Assembly (NCBI GenBank): GCA_017560175.1
Contig: JAFYOK010000064.1
Location: 1 to 6,252 of the forward strand
DNA from: Clostridia bacterium
GTDB lineage: Bacteria > Bacillota > Clostridia > Oscillospirales > Butyricicoccaceae
Reading direction: 5' to 3'
DNA length: 6,252 nt
Positions 4,912 through 6,252 of this stretch are shown here, in pieces. Under the pieces are notes generated by a model. It was not told the origin of the DNA, did not search any database, and saw only the letters and a program-made list of their open reading frames with translations. The position numbers and the translations under genes were made by a program. Position 1 is the stretch's first letter; each line of letters opens with the position of its first letter.

Positions 4912-6233
4912 GCTTCAACGTCCTCCATAATGGCAGGAATGAGTTCGTCCAGGGTCTCCAGCGCGCGCTCTGCGACCTTCTGATACTTGGCCTGCTTGCC
5001 CTTGACGCGCTCGTCCAGAGAATCGATGAGGCCAAAGTTGATGTTCATGGGCTGGAAATTCTTGCCGATGTAGCCGCTGACATGCTGGGCCAGCGCACCC
5101 ATGGCGGTCTTTGTGGGGAAGAAGACAGGCTCCTTGCCCAGCAGCATCTTTGCCATATTGATGCCACAGCAGAGACCGGAAGCTGTCGATTCAACATAAC
5201 CTTCAACACCGGTGATCTGACCTGCAAACATGATGTGTTCCTTGCCGATGACACGGTAGAACTTATCCAGGCGGCCGGGCGAAGAGATAAAGCTGTTGCG
5301 GTGCATAACACCGTAGCGCAGGAACTCGGCATTTTCCAGACCGGGGATCATGGAAAATACACGCTTCTGCTCGGGGAACTTCAGGTGAGTCTGGAAACCG
5401 ACAATGTTATACATGGTGGCTTCCTTGTTATCGGCACGGAGCTGGACAACGGCATAAGGCTCCTTGCCGGTCTTGGGATCGGTGATGCCGCGAGGCTTCA
5501 TGGGGCCAAAGCGGAGGGTATCCTCACCTCTTCTGGCCATGACCTCTACGGGCATGCAGCCTTCGAATACGGCCTTGTCCTCAAAGCCCTTGACGGGTGC
5601 TTCTTCGGCATTGGCCAGTTCACGGACAAAGGCCTGATAAAGCTCCTTGTCCATGGGGCAGTTGATATAGTCGGCATCGCCCTTATCATAACGGGAGGCA
5701 TAGAATGCCTTCTCCAGGTCGATGGAGGAGAAGCTGACGATAGGAGCCGCTGCATCATAGAAATGCAGAGTCATATCGCCGCCCCACAGACGGCCGATAT
5801 CTTCAAACAGAGCACCATCGGTCAGAGGGCCGCTGGCAACGATGACAGGGCCTTCGGGGATGGCATCAACACGGCCTTCGATGACGGTGATATTGGGATG
5901 ATTCTTGATCTTTTCGGTGATATATTCGGAGAACTTGTCGCGGTCGACCGCCATAGCGCCGCCGGCAGGGGTCTGGTTGGCAATGGCACTCTCCATAATG
6001 AGGGAACCGCAGCGGCGCATCTCTTCCTTGAGCAGGCCGGGGCCGTTGGCCAGGCTGGCACCGCGCAGGGAGTTGGAGCAGACCAGTTCTGCAAAATAGG
6101 GCTTGTGATGTGCGGGCGACATCTCCTGCGGCTTCATTTCGTAAAGCTCGACCTGAATGCCGCGGATGGCCAGCTGCCATGCCGCTTCGCTGCCGGCCAG
6201 ACCGGCACCAATGATCTTAACTGTCTGCTTCAT
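4908..6233 (-). CDS. trmFO: Methylenetetrahydrofolate--tRNA-(uracil-5-)-methyltransferase TrmFO
   Basis: This 441-residue FAD- and folate-dependent enzyme methylates U54 of the tRNA T-loop to 5-methyluridine, using 5,10-methylenetetrahydrofolate as carbon donor and reduced flavin as reductant. The N-terminus carries the dinucleotide-binding glycine motif GAGLAG (9-14). C52 in ELVCSNSLRG and C226 in VFEGCMPVEV match the two functionally important cysteines known from B. subtilis TrmFO (C53 and C226 there). TPAGGAMAVDRDKFS (88-102) and the C-terminal FAD region GQITGVEGYVESTASGL are also characteristic. The start has a purine-rich GGAAGGAAG upstream (6244-6252) and begins at the expected family N-terminus. 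The end overlaps plsX by four bases. In Bacilli this gene usually follows topA; what lies upstream here is outside the window, as is the promoter. Confidence 0.96.
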   Translation of the reverse strand: MKQTVKIIGAGLAGSEAAWQLAIRGIQVELYEMKPQEMSPAHHKPYFAELVCSNSLRGASLANGPGLLKEEMRRCGSLIMESAIANQTPAGGAMAVDRDKFSEYITEKIKNHPNITVIEGRVDAIPEGPVIVASGPLTDGALFEDIGRLWGGDMTLHFYDAAAPIVSFSSIDLEKAFYASRYDKGDADYINCPMDKELYQAFVRELANAEEAPVKGFEDKAVFEGCMPVEVMARRGEDTLRFGPMKPRGITDPKTGKEPYAVVQLRADNKEATMYNIVGFQTHLKFPEQKRVFSMIPGLENAEFLRYGVMHRNSFISSPGRLDKFYRVIGKEHIMFAGQITGVEGYVESTASGLCCGINMAKMLLGKEPVFFPTKTAMGALAQHVSGYIGKNFQPMNINFGLIDSLDERVKGKQAKYQKVAERALETLDELIPAIMEDVEA

Positions 6234-6243
6234 CGGTCTTTTT

Positions 6244-6252
6244 CTTCCTTCC
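6244..6252 (-). promoter_or_regulatory. Ribosome binding site of trmFO
   Basis: On the minus strand GGAAGGAAG ends 10 bases before ATG 6233-6231. It supports this start, and no other start is needed. The sequence is cut off by the window edge, so no promoter can be assessed. Confidence 0.65.

Noticed and set aside
2688..4983. Long plus-strand open frames (2688-3782 and 3751-4983) opposite rnc, acpP and plsX
   Set aside because: They run across several real minus-strand genes, their promoters and a terminator, and their translations show no recognisable domain. They are mirror frames of GC-biased codons.
1..6252. Search for CRISPR, insertion sequences, tRNA/rRNA genes, toxin-antitoxin or defence genes
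   Set aside because: I saw no regularly spaced repeats, transposase motifs, tRNA-like cloverleaf or small unexplained gene pairs. The window is tightly filled by housekeeping genes.

Overview
The window reads as ordinary chromosomal housekeeping DNA from a moderately GC-rich Gram-positive anaerobe, most likely a clostridial Bacillota, possibly of the Oscillospiraceae/Ruminococcaceae type. The basis is the plsX-acpP-rnc-radical SAM gene order, a folate-dependent TrmFO, purine-rich GGAGG-type ribosome binding sites, and U-tailed intrinsic terminators. The genus is inference only.

Layout: (1) Bases 1-81 are the last 26 codons of a plus-strand gene ending in a hydrophobic segment, probably a membrane protein, closed by a terminator with a UUCG loop. 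(2) Bases 145-1755 are a self-contained plus-strand unit. It has a near-consensus extended -10 promoter, a leader with a 7-bp hairpin or palindrome, an AbgB-like M20 metallo-amidohydrolase (477 aa), and a strong terminator. (3) From 6252 down to 1761 everything runs on the minus strand, in the order trmFO, plsX, acpP, rnc, Elp3-like radical SAM gene. This operon converges on the amidohydrolase gene, and both units share one bidirectional terminator at 1723-1755.

The minus-strand cluster links lipid synthesis to RNA metabolism. TrmFO makes m5U54 in tRNA using methylenetetrahydrofolate. PlsX makes acyl-phosphate from acyl-ACP for phospholipid synthesis. AcpP is the acyl carrier that PlsX uses. 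RNase III cleaves double-stranded RNA. The radical SAM protein is a conserved clostridial neighbour of rnc with no proven role. Control appears layered: trmFO and plsX overlap by ATGA, acpP has its own strong promoter with a leader hairpin, an intrinsic terminator sits between acpP and rnc, and rnc and the radical SAM gene are separated by only 3 bases.

I looked for an undescribed system and found none. There is no mobile element, CRISPR array, toxin-antitoxin pair, tRNA or rRNA, and no unexplained gene-free stretch over 300 bases. The findings concern regulatory architecture and operon content and are modest.
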